Assembly (NCBI RefSeq): GCF_017877055.1
Contig: NZ_JAGIPG010000005.1
Coordinates: 124,001 to 188,000, forward strand
Length of the DNA: 64,000 nt
From: Neorhizobium galegae
GTDB taxonomy: Bacteria; Pseudomonadota; Alphaproteobacteria; Rhizobiales; Rhizobiaceae
Direction of reading: 5' to 3'
Below, piece after piece: positions 29,564 through 37,250 of the stretch (the stretch's first letter is position 1; each line of letters begins with the position of its first letter). The position numbers and the translations under genes were made by a program. Under the pieces are notes generated by a model that saw only the letters and a list, made by a program, of their open reading frames with translations, ran no database searches and had not been told where the DNA came from.

Positions 29564-29588
29564 AACGTCTCGGGACATCATATGTTCC
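29564..29588 (-). promoter_or_regulatory. EcfG (RpoE2)-type promoter of the stand-alone receiver
   Basis: On the minus strand GGAAC, 16 bases, CGTT, an exact consensus match, 80 bases before the chosen start at 29484. Confidence 0.75.
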
Positions 29589-29644
29589 GGTCCGCGACAA
29601 ATATTTTTTCAGCTAACTATCTGTTAAGCTTAACAAATCATAAA

Positions 29645-31465
29645 TCAGCCTTCGATTTCCTCACGCAGCATTTCGAGCTCCAGCCATTCTTCTTCCATTT
29701 TGCTGATGTTTTGACGCAGCTTTTCCATCTCCGCAGCCAGCTTGTTGAAGGCGGCTGGATCCTTGGTGAAGAGATTGGGATCGGCCATTTTCTTCTCGCG
29801 GGCGGCGATCTCGGTCTGGGCTTTCGCCATTTCCTTCGGCAGGTTTTCGAGCGCGAATTTCTGCTTGAAGGAGAGCTTGCCCTTGCTGCGGGGGGCTTCA
29901 GCGGTGGGAGCCGCGGTATCGGTTTTTGCCTTGTCCGCCTTTTCCGCGCGACGCCTTTCTTCCTGCGCGCCTTTGCGCTGCGCCAGCATATCCGTGTAGC
30001 CGCCGGCATATTCGATCCAGCGGCCGTCGGGCGCGTCCGGATTGGCGGGGGCGATGGTCGAGGTCACGGTGCGGTCGAGGAAGTCGCGGTCGTGGCTGAC
30101 AAGGATGACGGTGCCGGTATAGCCGGCGACGATTTCCTGCAGCAGGTCCAGCGTCTCGATGTCGAGGTCGTTGGTCGGTTCGTCCAAGATCAAGAGGTTG
30201 GAAGGCCGGGCCATGATGCGGGCGAGCATCAGCCGGGCGCGCTCGCCGCCGGAGAGGTTCTTGATCGGTGTCCTGATCTGCTCCGGCTGGAACAGGAAGT
30301 CCTTCATGTAACCGGCGACATGTCGCTGCTCGCCGTTGACCAGCAGCGTCTCGCCGCGGCCATCCGTCAGATAATGGGACAGCGTGTCCTCGGGGTTCAG
30401 GTCCTCGCGTTTCTGGTCCAGCGTGGCGATTTCCAGATTGGTGCCGAGCTTAACGGTGCCGGTGTCGGGCGCCAGCTGGCCGGTCAGCATCTTCAGAAGC
30501 GTCGTCTTGCCGGCGCCGTTCGGGCCGACGAGGCCGATGCAGTCGCCCCGATGCACCCGGATCGAGAACGGCGCGACGATCGGCCGGTCATAGCTCTTGG
30601 TGATGTTTTCGGCCTCGATGACCAGCTTGCCGGATTCGCGGCCCTCGCTGACGGTCGCCTGGACCGTGCCCTGCGGTCCCTTGTGGCCGCGGTAATTGCC
30701 GCGCATCGTCTGCAGCTCGCCGAGGCGGCGCATGTTGCGCTTGCGGCGGGCGGTGACGCCGTAGCGCAGCCAGTGTTCCTCGCGCTCGATCGCCTTGCCG
30801 AGCTTGTGCTGTTCCAGCTCTTCGGCCTCCAGCACCTCGTCGCGCCAGGCTTCGAACTCGCCGAAACCACGGTTGAGGCGTCGCGACGTACCGCGGTCGA
30901 GCCAGACGGTGGCGTTCGAGACCTTTTCGAGGAAACGCCTGTCATGCGAGATCACCACCAGCGCGCTTCTCGTCTTGCGCAGCTCCTCTTCCAGCCATTC
31001 GATCGTCGGCAGGTCGAGATGGTTGGTCGGCTCGTCGAGCATCAGGATGTCCGGCTCGGGCGCCATGACGCGGGCCAGTGCGGCGCGGCGGGATTCTCCG
31101 CCCGACAGCGTATTCGGGTCTTCGTGACCGCTGAGGCCCAGGTGTTCGAGCAGGTAGGTGACGCGGTAGGGGTCGTCGCCCGGGCCGAGGCCCGCTTCGG
31201 CATAGGCCTGCACGGTCGAATAACCGGCAAAATCCGGCGCCTGTTCCAGATAGCGGATGGTCGAGGACGGATGGCGGAACACCTCGCCCGATTGCGGCTC
31301 GACCATGCCGGCCGCGATCTTCATCAGCGTCGATTTGCCGGAACCGTTGCGGCCGACGAGGCAGATCCGGTCGCCCGGCTCCACCTGCATGCCGGCGCCT
31401 GCAAGCAGCGGCGCACCACCGAAGCTCAGGAAGATATCGTCAAGTTTCAGGATAGGGGGCGCCAA
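29645..31465 (-). CDS. ABC-F family ATPase, Uup-like
   Basis: A soluble protein with two ABC domains and no membrane part, 606 residues. The first Walker A is GRNGSGKST and the second GPNGAGKTT. Signatures are LSGGESRRAALARVMA and LSGGERARLMLARIMA, with DEPTNHLD and DEPTNDLD. A charged linker and a C-terminal coiled coil (residues about 525-600) match Uup, which acts on ribosomes and DNA repair intermediates, rather than EttA. The thiamine diphosphokinase gene ends four bases upstream and reads the same way, so the two may form one transcript. Confidence 0.92.
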   Translation of the reverse strand: MAPPILKLDDIFLSFGGAPLLAGAGMQVEPGDRICLVGRNGSGKSTLMKIAAGMVEPQSGEVFRHPSSTIRYLEQAPDFAGYSTVQAYAEAGLGPGDDPYRVTYLLEHLGLSGHEDPNTLSGGESRRAALARVMAPEPDILMLDEPTNHLDLPTIEWLEEELRKTRSALVVISHDRRFLEKVSNATVWLDRGTSRRLNRGFGEFEAWRDEVLEAEELEQHKLGKAIEREEHWLRYGVTARRKRNMRRLGELQTMRGNYRGHKGPQGTVQATVSEGRESGKLVIEAENITKSYDRPIVAPFSIRVHRGDCIGLVGPNGAGKTTLLKMLTGQLAPDTGTVKLGTNLEIATLDQKREDLNPEDTLSHYLTDGRGETLLVNGEQRHVAGYMKDFLFQPEQIRTPIKNLSGGERARLMLARIMARPSNLLILDEPTNDLDIETLDLLQEIVAGYTGTVILVSHDRDFLDRTVTSTIAPANPDAPDGRWIEYAGGYTDMLAQRKGAQEERRRAEKADKAKTDTAAPTAEAPRSKGKLSFKQKFALENLPKEMAKAQTEIAAREKKMADPNLFTKDPAAFNKLAAEMEKLRQNISKMEEEWLELEMLREEIEG

Positions 31466-31468
31466 AGC

Positions 31469-32119
31469 TTAGGCTCCTGTCATGTCATAGGGGCGGGCAA
31501 GGATCATTGCCCTGCCGCTCTTTAGATGGAATTCCACAGGGCCTTCCGCAACGTTGGAGACGGTGCGCGAGGAGCCGAAGGGAAGCGAGAAGTTGTCGAG
31601 CGGATATCGTGCGCCGATGATATCGAGCCCTTCCAGGTCGGAAAAACCGATGACCGAAAACAGCGAACCCTTCGGCAGGTCCAGTGTCCTTGTGCCCGAC
31701 AGCAGCGGCACGGCTTCCTCGTCGCCCGACGTCAGCAGGATGTCGAGGTCGCGTTCGGCCAGGCTCATGGCGTGAAAGAGATGCTGAAGCGCATGGTCGC
31801 TGCGCTCGCCGCCGAGTGCGCCGACGAAGATCAGCCTTGTCGCGCCCCGGTCGATGGCTTCGGCCGTGGCGATCTCGCCGTCCGTCTCGTTTTTGGCCGG
31901 CGGAAAGGCCTGCCGCTCGACATCCGGGAACTGCGCGATCAGCGCGGCGTCGGAAGAATCGAAATCGCCGACCCAGAGTTCCGGCCTGACCCCCAGCGCC
32001 ACCGCATGGCGCATGCCGCTGTCGGCCGCGATGAGGCGGCTGCCGGCCGCCGCGTCGCGCAGGCGGTCGGTGACGGTCAGATTGCCGCCGAGCAGAATGG
32101 TGAAGGTCGAATGGCTCAT
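31469..32119 (-). CDS. thiN: Thiamine diphosphokinase
   Basis: Transfers pyrophosphate from ATP to thiamine, making TPP from imported thiamine. It has 216 residues from ATG 32119 (MSHSTFTILLGGNL); ATG 32125 is possible. The family motifs are ADSGMRHA, WVGDFDSSD, KNETDGEIA and GGERSDHALQH. A C-terminal domain contains LPKGSLFSVIGFSDLEG and TVSNVAEGP. Functionally it complements thiBPQ 3 kb away, but no riboswitch precedes it. Confidence 0.93.
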   Translation of the reverse strand: MSHSTFTILLGGNLTVTDRLRDAAAGSRLIAADSGMRHAVALGVRPELWVGDFDSSDAALIAQFPDVERQAFPPAKNETDGEIATAEAIDRGATRLIFVGALGGERSDHALQHLFHAMSLAERDLDILLTSGDEEAVPLLSGTRTLDLPKGSLFSVIGFSDLEGLDIIGARYPLDNFSLPFGSSRTVSNVAEGPVEFHLKSGRAMILARPYDMTGA

Positions 32120-32219
32120 GCGCATTGCCAATAGCGCAAAGCCGGCACAAAGGGAAAGCTGTTGCACCGCCAGGGATGAGCTTTTAGTTTGCAGCGCTTT
32201 GATCGATCAGGATACCGAG

Positions 32220-33059
32220 ATGCAGTTTCAGGGTACAGCAGACTATATTGCCGACAAGGATCTGATGGTGGCGGTCAACGCCGCGATCCGGCTCGAACGT
32301 CCGCTGCTGGTTAAAGGCGAGCCCGGAACGGGCAAGACCGAGCTGGCGCGGCAGGTGGCCGCCGCCCTCGATCTCGACCTGATCGAGTGGAACATCAAGT
32401 CCACCACCAAGGCGCAGCAGGGTCTTTACGAATACGACGCCGTCTCGCGGCTGCGCGACAGCCAGCTCGGCGACGAGCGCGTCCACGATGTCGCCAACTA
32501 TATCCGCCGCGGCAAGCTGTGGCAGGCCTTTGCCGCGGACAAGAAGCTCGTCCTGTTGATCGACGAGATCGACAAGGCGGATATCGAATTCCCGAACGAC
32601 CTGCTTCAGGAACTCGACCGCATGGAATTCCATGTCTACGAGACCGGCGAGATGGTGCGCGCCAAGGTCCGGCCGATCGTCATCATCACCTCCAACAACG
32701 AGAAGGAACTGCCGGACGCCTTCCTGCGCCGCTGTTTCTTCCACTATATCCGCTTCCCGGACGCCGATACGCTCGCCCGCATCGTCGAGGTCCACTATCC
32801 CGGCATCAAGCAGGCGCTGGTGCGGAACGCGCTGACGCAGTTCTACGAGATCCGCGAGATGCCGGGGCTGAAGAAGAAGCCCTCGACCTCCGAAGCGCTG
32901 GACTGGATACGGCTTCTGGTCTCCGACGACGTCGATCCGTCGGACCTGCGCGGCGACGCCAAGAACGCGCTGCCGAAGCTGCATGGTGCGCTGCTCAAGA
33001 ACGAGCAGGACGTGCATCTGTTCGAACGCATGGCCTTCATGGCGCGGCGGGAGAGATGA
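32220..33059 (+). CDS. MoxR-family AAA+ ATPase
   Basis: A 279-residue ATPase of the MoxR/CoxD group, chaperone-like proteins that insert metals or mature complexes with VWA partners. Walker A is GEPGTGKTEL, Walker B and sensor motifs are LLIDEIDKADIEFPND and ITSNNEKELPDAFLRRCFF. ATG 32220 is the start. A longer upstream frame lies antisense to thiN and is not credible. Its stop overlaps the NUDIX start. The likely VWA partner is the CoxE-like gene at 34639. Confidence 0.92.
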   Translation: MQFQGTADYIADKDLMVAVNAAIRLERPLLVKGEPGTGKTELARQVAAALDLDLIEWNIKSTTKAQQGLYEYDAVSRLRDSQLGDERVHDVANYIRRGKLWQAFAADKKLVLLIDEIDKADIEFPNDLLQELDRMEFHVYETGEMVRAKVRPIVIITSNNEKELPDAFLRRCFFHYIRFPDADTLARIVEVHYPGIKQALVRNALTQFYEIREMPGLKKKPSTSEALDWIRLLVSDDVDPSDLRGDAKNALPKLHGALLKNEQDVHLFERMAFMARRER

Positions 33060-33496
33060 TGCCCGATGCGTTCAAGGTACTGATCTATGCCGTTTGGCAG
33101 GATCGGCTCCTGGTTTTCGACGAGCCGGATTTTCCCGATCAGTGGCTGCAGGTGCCGGGCGGCACGATCGAGCCGAGGGAAGCGCCGGATATCGCCGCCG
33201 CCCGTGAATTTTACGAGGAGACGGGTCTCGATGTCGAGGTTCCGCTACATCCGCTTGTGGTTCACGACTACCGTTTTCCGAAGGATGGCGGCGAAATCTG
33301 CCATCGCCGGCACTATTTCCTGCTCCGCTTGGCGGGGAACTACCCGGATAGCTGGATTCATCTTGAAGAACATCGCTTCGATGGCGGCGAGCCCATTCGT
33401 TTCCGCTTTTCCTGGATGCGGTTGGACGAGGCAGCGCGCCAGCTTGGCGGCGGGATGGCGGACGCGCTTCCGCTTGTTCTCAGGGACGAACTGTAG
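33056..33496 (+). CDS. NUDIX hydrolase
   Basis: A 146-residue phosphohydrolase. The Nudix box is complete: GGTIEPREAPDIAAA followed by REFYEETGL, matching Gx5Ex7REUxEExGU. It overlaps the MoxR stop (ATGATG, either ATG can be the start), indicating translational coupling. The substrate is unknown; the box alone does not separate nucleotide, sugar-nucleotide and RNA-cap hydrolases. Confidence 0.9.
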   Translation: MMPDAFKVLIYAVWQDRLLVFDEPDFPDQWLQVPGGTIEPREAPDIAAAREFYEETGLDVEVPLHPLVVHDYRFPKDGGEICHRRHYFLLRLAGNYPDSWIHLEEHRFDGGEPIRFRFSWMRLDEAARQLGGGMADALPLVLRDEL

Positions 33497-33556
33497 AAGC
33501 AAGATTTTGCTCCCATTGACGGAGCCTGTAGCAAGGCGTATTTGAGCTCTTCAGAA

Positions 33557-33612
33557 TTCGTGGTGATTTGGCCGGCCGGCTTGCAGCCACGTTAAAAAAG
33601 TCGCTAAAGGGC
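33557..33612 (+). promoter_or_regulatory. SAM-II riboswitch
   Basis: The conserved SAM-II sequence is visible: CGTGGTGATTTGGCCGGCCG, GGCTTGCAGCCACG, TTAAA and AAGTCGCTAAA. These form the compact H-type pseudoknot. It precedes metA, the classic alphaproteobacterial target. Confidence 0.95.
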
Positions 33613-33636
33613 CGCGAGAAGATGTCTTCCCACGGA

Positions 33637-33673
33637 CCGGTCGCGATTTTTGTCGTTGCCGGTTTTTATTTTT
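33637..33673 (+). terminator. Candidate terminator in the SAM-II expression platform
   Basis: CCGG...CCGG with inner CGA/TCG pairing is followed by TTTTTATTTTTG. An overlapping alternative, CGCGA...TCGCG with ATTTTTG, starts at 33613. One may act as a SAM-dependent terminator between aptamer and metA. Confidence 0.45.
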
Positions 33674-33687
33674 GTTGGGTTTGAGAC

Positions 33688-34626
33688 ATGCCGATCAAGA
33701 TTCCCGATACGCTGCCCGCATTCAGCACGCTCGTTTCCGAAGGCGTGCGGGTGATGACCGAAACCATGGCGGTGCGGCAGGACATTCGTCCGCTGCAGAT
33801 CGGGCTTTTGAACCTCATGCCGAACAAGATCAAGACCGAGCTGCAGATGGCGCGCCTTGTCGGCGCCTCGCCGCTGCAGGTCGAGTTCTCGCTGGTCCGC
33901 ATCGGCGGCCACAAGGCCAAGAACACGTCGGAGGATCACCTCCTCTCGTTCTACGAGACCTGGGAAGAGGTGAAGCACCGCAAGTTCGACGGTTTCATCA
34001 TTACCGGTGCGCCGATCGAGACGCTTGCCTTCGAGGACGTCACCTATTGGGACGAGATGAGACAAATCCTCGACTGGACGGCGACCAATGTGCATTCGAC
34101 CATGAATGTCTGCTGGGGCGCGATGGCGGCGATCTACCATTTCCACGGCGTGCCGAAATACGAGCTGAAGGAAAAGGCGTTCGGCGTTTATCGCCACCGC
34201 AACCTCGTGCCGTCCTCGATCTATCTCAACGGATTTTCGGACGATTTCCAGGTGCCGGTATCGCGCTGGACGGAAGTGCGCCGCGCTGACATCGAAAAGA
34301 ACCCGGATCTCGAAATCCTGATGGAATCCGAGGAAATGGGCATCTGCCTGGTGCATGAGAAGGCGGGCAAGCGGCTCTACATGTTCAACCATGTGGAATA
34401 CGACTCCACGTCGCTCGCGGACGAATATTTCCGGGACGTGAATGCCGGCGTGCCGATCAAGATGCCGCACAACTACTTCCCGCATAACGATGATACGCTG
34501 ACGCCCTTGAACCGTTGGCGCAGCCATGCACATCTCCTGTTCGGCAACTGGATCAACGAGATCTACCAGACGACACCGTATGATCTGGAGAAGATTGGCG
34601 ACCTGGAGAAGATCGGCACCGAATAG
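33688..34626 (+). CDS. metA: Homoserine O-succinyl/acetyltransferase
   Basis: First committed enzyme of methionine synthesis, acylating homoserine. It has 312 residues, the normal length of the MetA class I amidotransferase-like fold. The catalytic cysteine lies in [10 protein letters not shown] and the His/Glu dyad in [16 protein letters not shown] and PHNYFP are family motifs. Many MetA proteins of this group prefer acetyl-CoA, and the deciding residue cannot be settled by eye. It is controlled by the SAM-II riboswitch. The CoxE-like gene starts 12 bases later. Confidence 0.95.
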   Translation: MPIKIPDTLPAFSTLVSEGVRVMTETMAVRQDIRPLQIGLLNLMPNKIKTELQMARLVGASPLQVEFSLVRIGGHKAKNTSEDHLLSFYETWEEVKHRKFDGFIITGAPIETLAFEDVTYWDEMRQILDWTATNVHSTMNVCWGAMAAIYHFHGVPKYELKEKAFGVYRHRNLVPSSIYLNGFSDDFQVPVSRWTEVRRADIEKNPDLEILMESEEMGICLVHEKAGKRLYMFNHVEYDSTSLADEYFRDVNAGVPIKMPHNYFPHNDDTLTPLNRWRSHAHLLFGNWINEIYQTTPYDLEKIGDLEKIGTE

Positions 34627-34638
34627 GTTTTCGACGCG

Positions 34639-35820
34639 ATGTTCATTCCTTTCTTCCTTTATCTGAAAGAAGCAAAGATCCCGGTGACACTGCGGGAATT
34701 CCTTGACCTTCTTGAAGGCATGGAGGAAGGGATCGCTGATTTCGATGTCGAGGCCTTCTATTTCCTCGCCCGCACCGCGCTGGTGAAGGACGAACGGCAT
34801 ATCGACAAATTCGACCGGGTGTTTTCGTCCTATTTCCGCGGACTCGAGGCCGTCTCCGGCGAACCGGGCCTGGATGTCGCTAATATCCCTGAAGAATGGC
34901 TGCGCAAGCTCGTCGAGAAGCACCTGACCGACGAGGAGAAGAAACTCGTCGAGTCGCTCGGCGGTTTCGAGAAGCTGATGGAGACGTTGCGAAAGCGGCT
35001 GGAGGAACAGAAGGGTCGGCATCAGGGCGGCTCGAAATGGATCGGCACAGGCGGTACGTCCCCTTTCGGCGCCTATGGTTATAATCCCGAAGGCGTGCGG
35101 ATCGGCCAGGACCAGTCCCGCCACCGGCGGGCGGTAAAGGTCTGGGACAAGCGCGAATTCGCCGATTTCGACGACAAGGTCGAGCTGGGCACCCGCAACA
35201 TCAAGCTGGCGCTGAAGCGTTTGCGCCGCTGGGTGCGGGAAGGGGCGGTCGAGGAATTCGATCTTCCCGGCACGATCCGCTCCACCGCCGAACACGGCTA
35301 TCTCGACGTGCAGACCCGGCCGGAGCGGCGCAATGCGGTCAAGCTGCTGATGTTCTTCGATGTCGGCGGCTCGATGGACGACCATATCCGTGTCGTCGAA
35401 GAATTGTTCTCGGCGGCGCGGGCGGAGTTCAGGCATATGGAGCATTTCTACTTCCACAATTGCCTCTATGAAGGCGTGTGGAAGGAGAACCGCCGCCGCT
35501 CCGACAGGATGCCAACGCTTGACCTCATCCGCAGCTACGGCGCCGACTACAAGGTGATTTTCGTCGGCGATGCTTCGATGAGCCCCTATGAGATCACTCA
35601 TACGGGCGGTTCGGTGGAGCACTGGAACCAGGAACCGGGCGAGGCCTGGATACGCCGCGTCACCGAGCACTTCCATCGCTGCGTCTGGCTCAATCCGGTG
35701 CCGCAGGAGCACTGGGGCCATACGACCTCGATCGGGGTGATGCGGCGGCTGATGACCGAACGGATGTTTCCGCTGACACTCGGCGGGTTGGAACAGGCGA
35801 CCCGTACGCTCACCCGCTGA
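34639..35820 (+). CDS. CoxE-like VWA-domain protein
   Basis: A 393-residue cytoplasmic protein with an N-terminal helical region (MFIPFFLYLKEAKIPVTLRE) and a C-terminal von Willebrand A domain. The MIDAS first motif is DVGGSMDDH, with glycine where canonical sites have serine, and VIFVGDASMSPYE supplies the later metal loop. CoxE/VWA proteins pair with MoxR ATPases to mature metalloenzymes. Its MoxR partner is likely the gene at 32220, separated here by NUDIX and metA. Confidence 0.88.
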   Translation: MFIPFFLYLKEAKIPVTLREFLDLLEGMEEGIADFDVEAFYFLARTALVKDERHIDKFDRVFSSYFRGLEAVSGEPGLDVANIPEEWLRKLVEKHLTDEEKKLVESLGGFEKLMETLRKRLEEQKGRHQGGSKWIGTGGTSPFGAYGYNPEGVRIGQDQSRHRRAVKVWDKREFADFDDKVELGTRNIKLALKRLRRWVREGAVEEFDLPGTIRSTAEHGYLDVQTRPERRNAVKLLMFFDVGGSMDDHIRVVEELFSAARAEFRHMEHFYFHNCLYEGVWKENRRRSDRMPTLDLIRSYGADYKVIFVGDASMSPYEITHTGGSVEHWNQEPGEAWIRRVTEHFHRCVWLNPVPQEHWGHTTSIGVMRRLMTERMFPLTLGGLEQATRTLTR

Positions 35821-35916
35821 CTTTGCTTTTCCCTGAACTTTATCGGTCTCCGGCGTTGCGGCGTGCCATCAAATCGCGCAGTTTGCCGCAAGGCATATTG
35901 GCGGAGGAACAGTCCC

Positions 35917-36939
35917 ATGGCGGATCAGAATTTCGAAGTTTTCGGCACCACGGAAAAGGGCGAAACCGTCTATCGCGTCCGGATCTCCGGTGGCGGGCTG
36001 ACGGCCAACGTCATCACCTGGGGTGCGGTGATCCAGGATCTCAGGCTCGAGGGCCACCAGCCGCCGCTCGTGCTCGGCTTCGAACAGTTTGAGGACTACC
36101 TGAACCACTCCCCCTATTTCGGTGCGACGCCCGGCCGTTCGTCCAATCGCATCGGCGGCGGACGCTTCACGCTGGATGGCAAGCAATATCAGCTAGAACT
36201 GAACGAGCGGGGTGTCACCCATCTCCATGGCGGCTCGGACGGTATCGGCCGCAGCAACTGGACGATTGTCGAACATGCCACCGACAAGGTCGTGCTGCGG
36301 ATCACCGATCCGGACGGACGTGCCGGTTATCCGGGGAACTGCACGGTCACGGCGACTTACCAACTCAAAAGTGACGGCGTTCTTTCCGTCGTCTACCAAT
36401 CCACCACGGATCAGCCGACGCTCGCCAACATCTGTCAGCATACCTATTTCAATCTCGACGGCCGCGAGGATGCGCTCGACCATGACATCATGATTGCCGC
36501 CGACCATGTGCTCGTCTTCGACGACAAGCAGGTGCCAACGGGCGAATTGATGGCGGTCGCAGGCACGCCTTTCGACCTGCGCGAGATGGGGCCGATGAAG
36601 CGGTTCGATGGCGACGCTCAGGTCCTGTTCGATCACAATTTCTGCCTGTCTCCGGAGCGGACAGCCAAGCGTTCCGTGGCTCTGGCGCGCAGCATCCATT
36701 CCGGCATGTCGATGGAAGTTCGCACCACCGAACCGGGCGTGCAGCTTTATGCCGCCTTCAAGCTGCCGCAGATCCCGGCGCCGGGCCTCGATGGCCGCCA
36801 CTATGGTCCGTTCGCCGGGTTCTGCCTGGAAACCCAGGTCTGGCCGGATGCCATCAACCACGCCGGTTTTCCGAATGCCGTGCTGCGCCCGGGCGAGGTG
36901 TTGCTGCAGGAAACGGATTATGTCTTCTCGAAGCAATAA
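35917..36939 (+). CDS. galM: Aldose 1-epimerase
   Basis: Mutarotase that interconverts alpha and beta anomers of aldohexoses. It has 340 residues from ATG 35917, which has GCGGAGGAAC upstream; an earlier in-frame ATG at 35863 is rejected. Motifs include SNRIGGGRFTLDGKQYQLE, LHGGSDGIG, the catalytic histidine region NICQHTYFNLDG and the C-terminal GFCLETQVWPDAINHAGFP with the catalytic glutamate. No sugar operon surrounds it. Confidence 0.92.
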   Translation: MADQNFEVFGTTEKGETVYRVRISGGGLTANVITWGAVIQDLRLEGHQPPLVLGFEQFEDYLNHSPYFGATPGRSSNRIGGGRFTLDGKQYQLELNERGVTHLHGGSDGIGRSNWTIVEHATDKVVLRITDPDGRAGYPGNCTVTATYQLKSDGVLSVVYQSTTDQPTLANICQHTYFNLDGREDALDHDIMIAADHVLVFDDKQVPTGELMAVAGTPFDLREMGPMKRFDGDAQVLFDHNFCLSPERTAKRSVALARSIHSGMSMEVRTTEPGVQLYAAFKLPQIPAPGLDGRHYGPFAGFCLETQVWPDAINHAGFPNAVLRPGEVLLQETDYVFSKQ

Positions 36940-37250
36940 TCGCGCCGAGCTTTCTGGGGCCGGGCTCGTCAAGGCCTGGCCAAATAACTCTCGTCATGCA
37001 ATCTCTGCTTGCTTCGGCGTCCAGGTAAAATTGGTAAGCGGCAGATTCCAGTTGTAATTTTACGGACGGGCAAGCTTTCCGGAGCAATGTTACCGCTCAC
37101 CGCTTTACAATGTGGAATGCGGTGTTGAATGCAGTAGGATTTTGGCATTAGTTAAATTTCAACCGATTTCGTCATAGTTTTCTTCAGGATTGGCACTGCC
37201 GCCCGCCGGGCGGCTGCCCTCTGCTTTGCGGAGCAGGATTCGAGGGATAT
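36940..37250 (+). other. Non-coding leader upstream of the chemoreceptor
   Basis: No gene is seen in these 311 bases. A perfect inverted repeat, GTAAAATT/AATTTTAC with 23 bases between, lies at 37025-37063. Near the gene are two hairpins, GCCGCCC-GCC-GGGCGGC (37198-37214) and CTGCT/AGCAG (37221-37236), immediately before the ribosome site CGAGGGA. They could affect translation. No promoter could be assigned. Confidence 0.5.

Noticed and set aside
29525-31525. 666-residue open frame on the plus strand
   Set aside because: It mirrors the ABC-F gene and shows no family motif; codon-phase shadow.
33604-35721. 705-residue open frame on the minus strand
   Set aside because: Antisense to metA and the VWA gene; it would also read through the SAM-II riboswitch.
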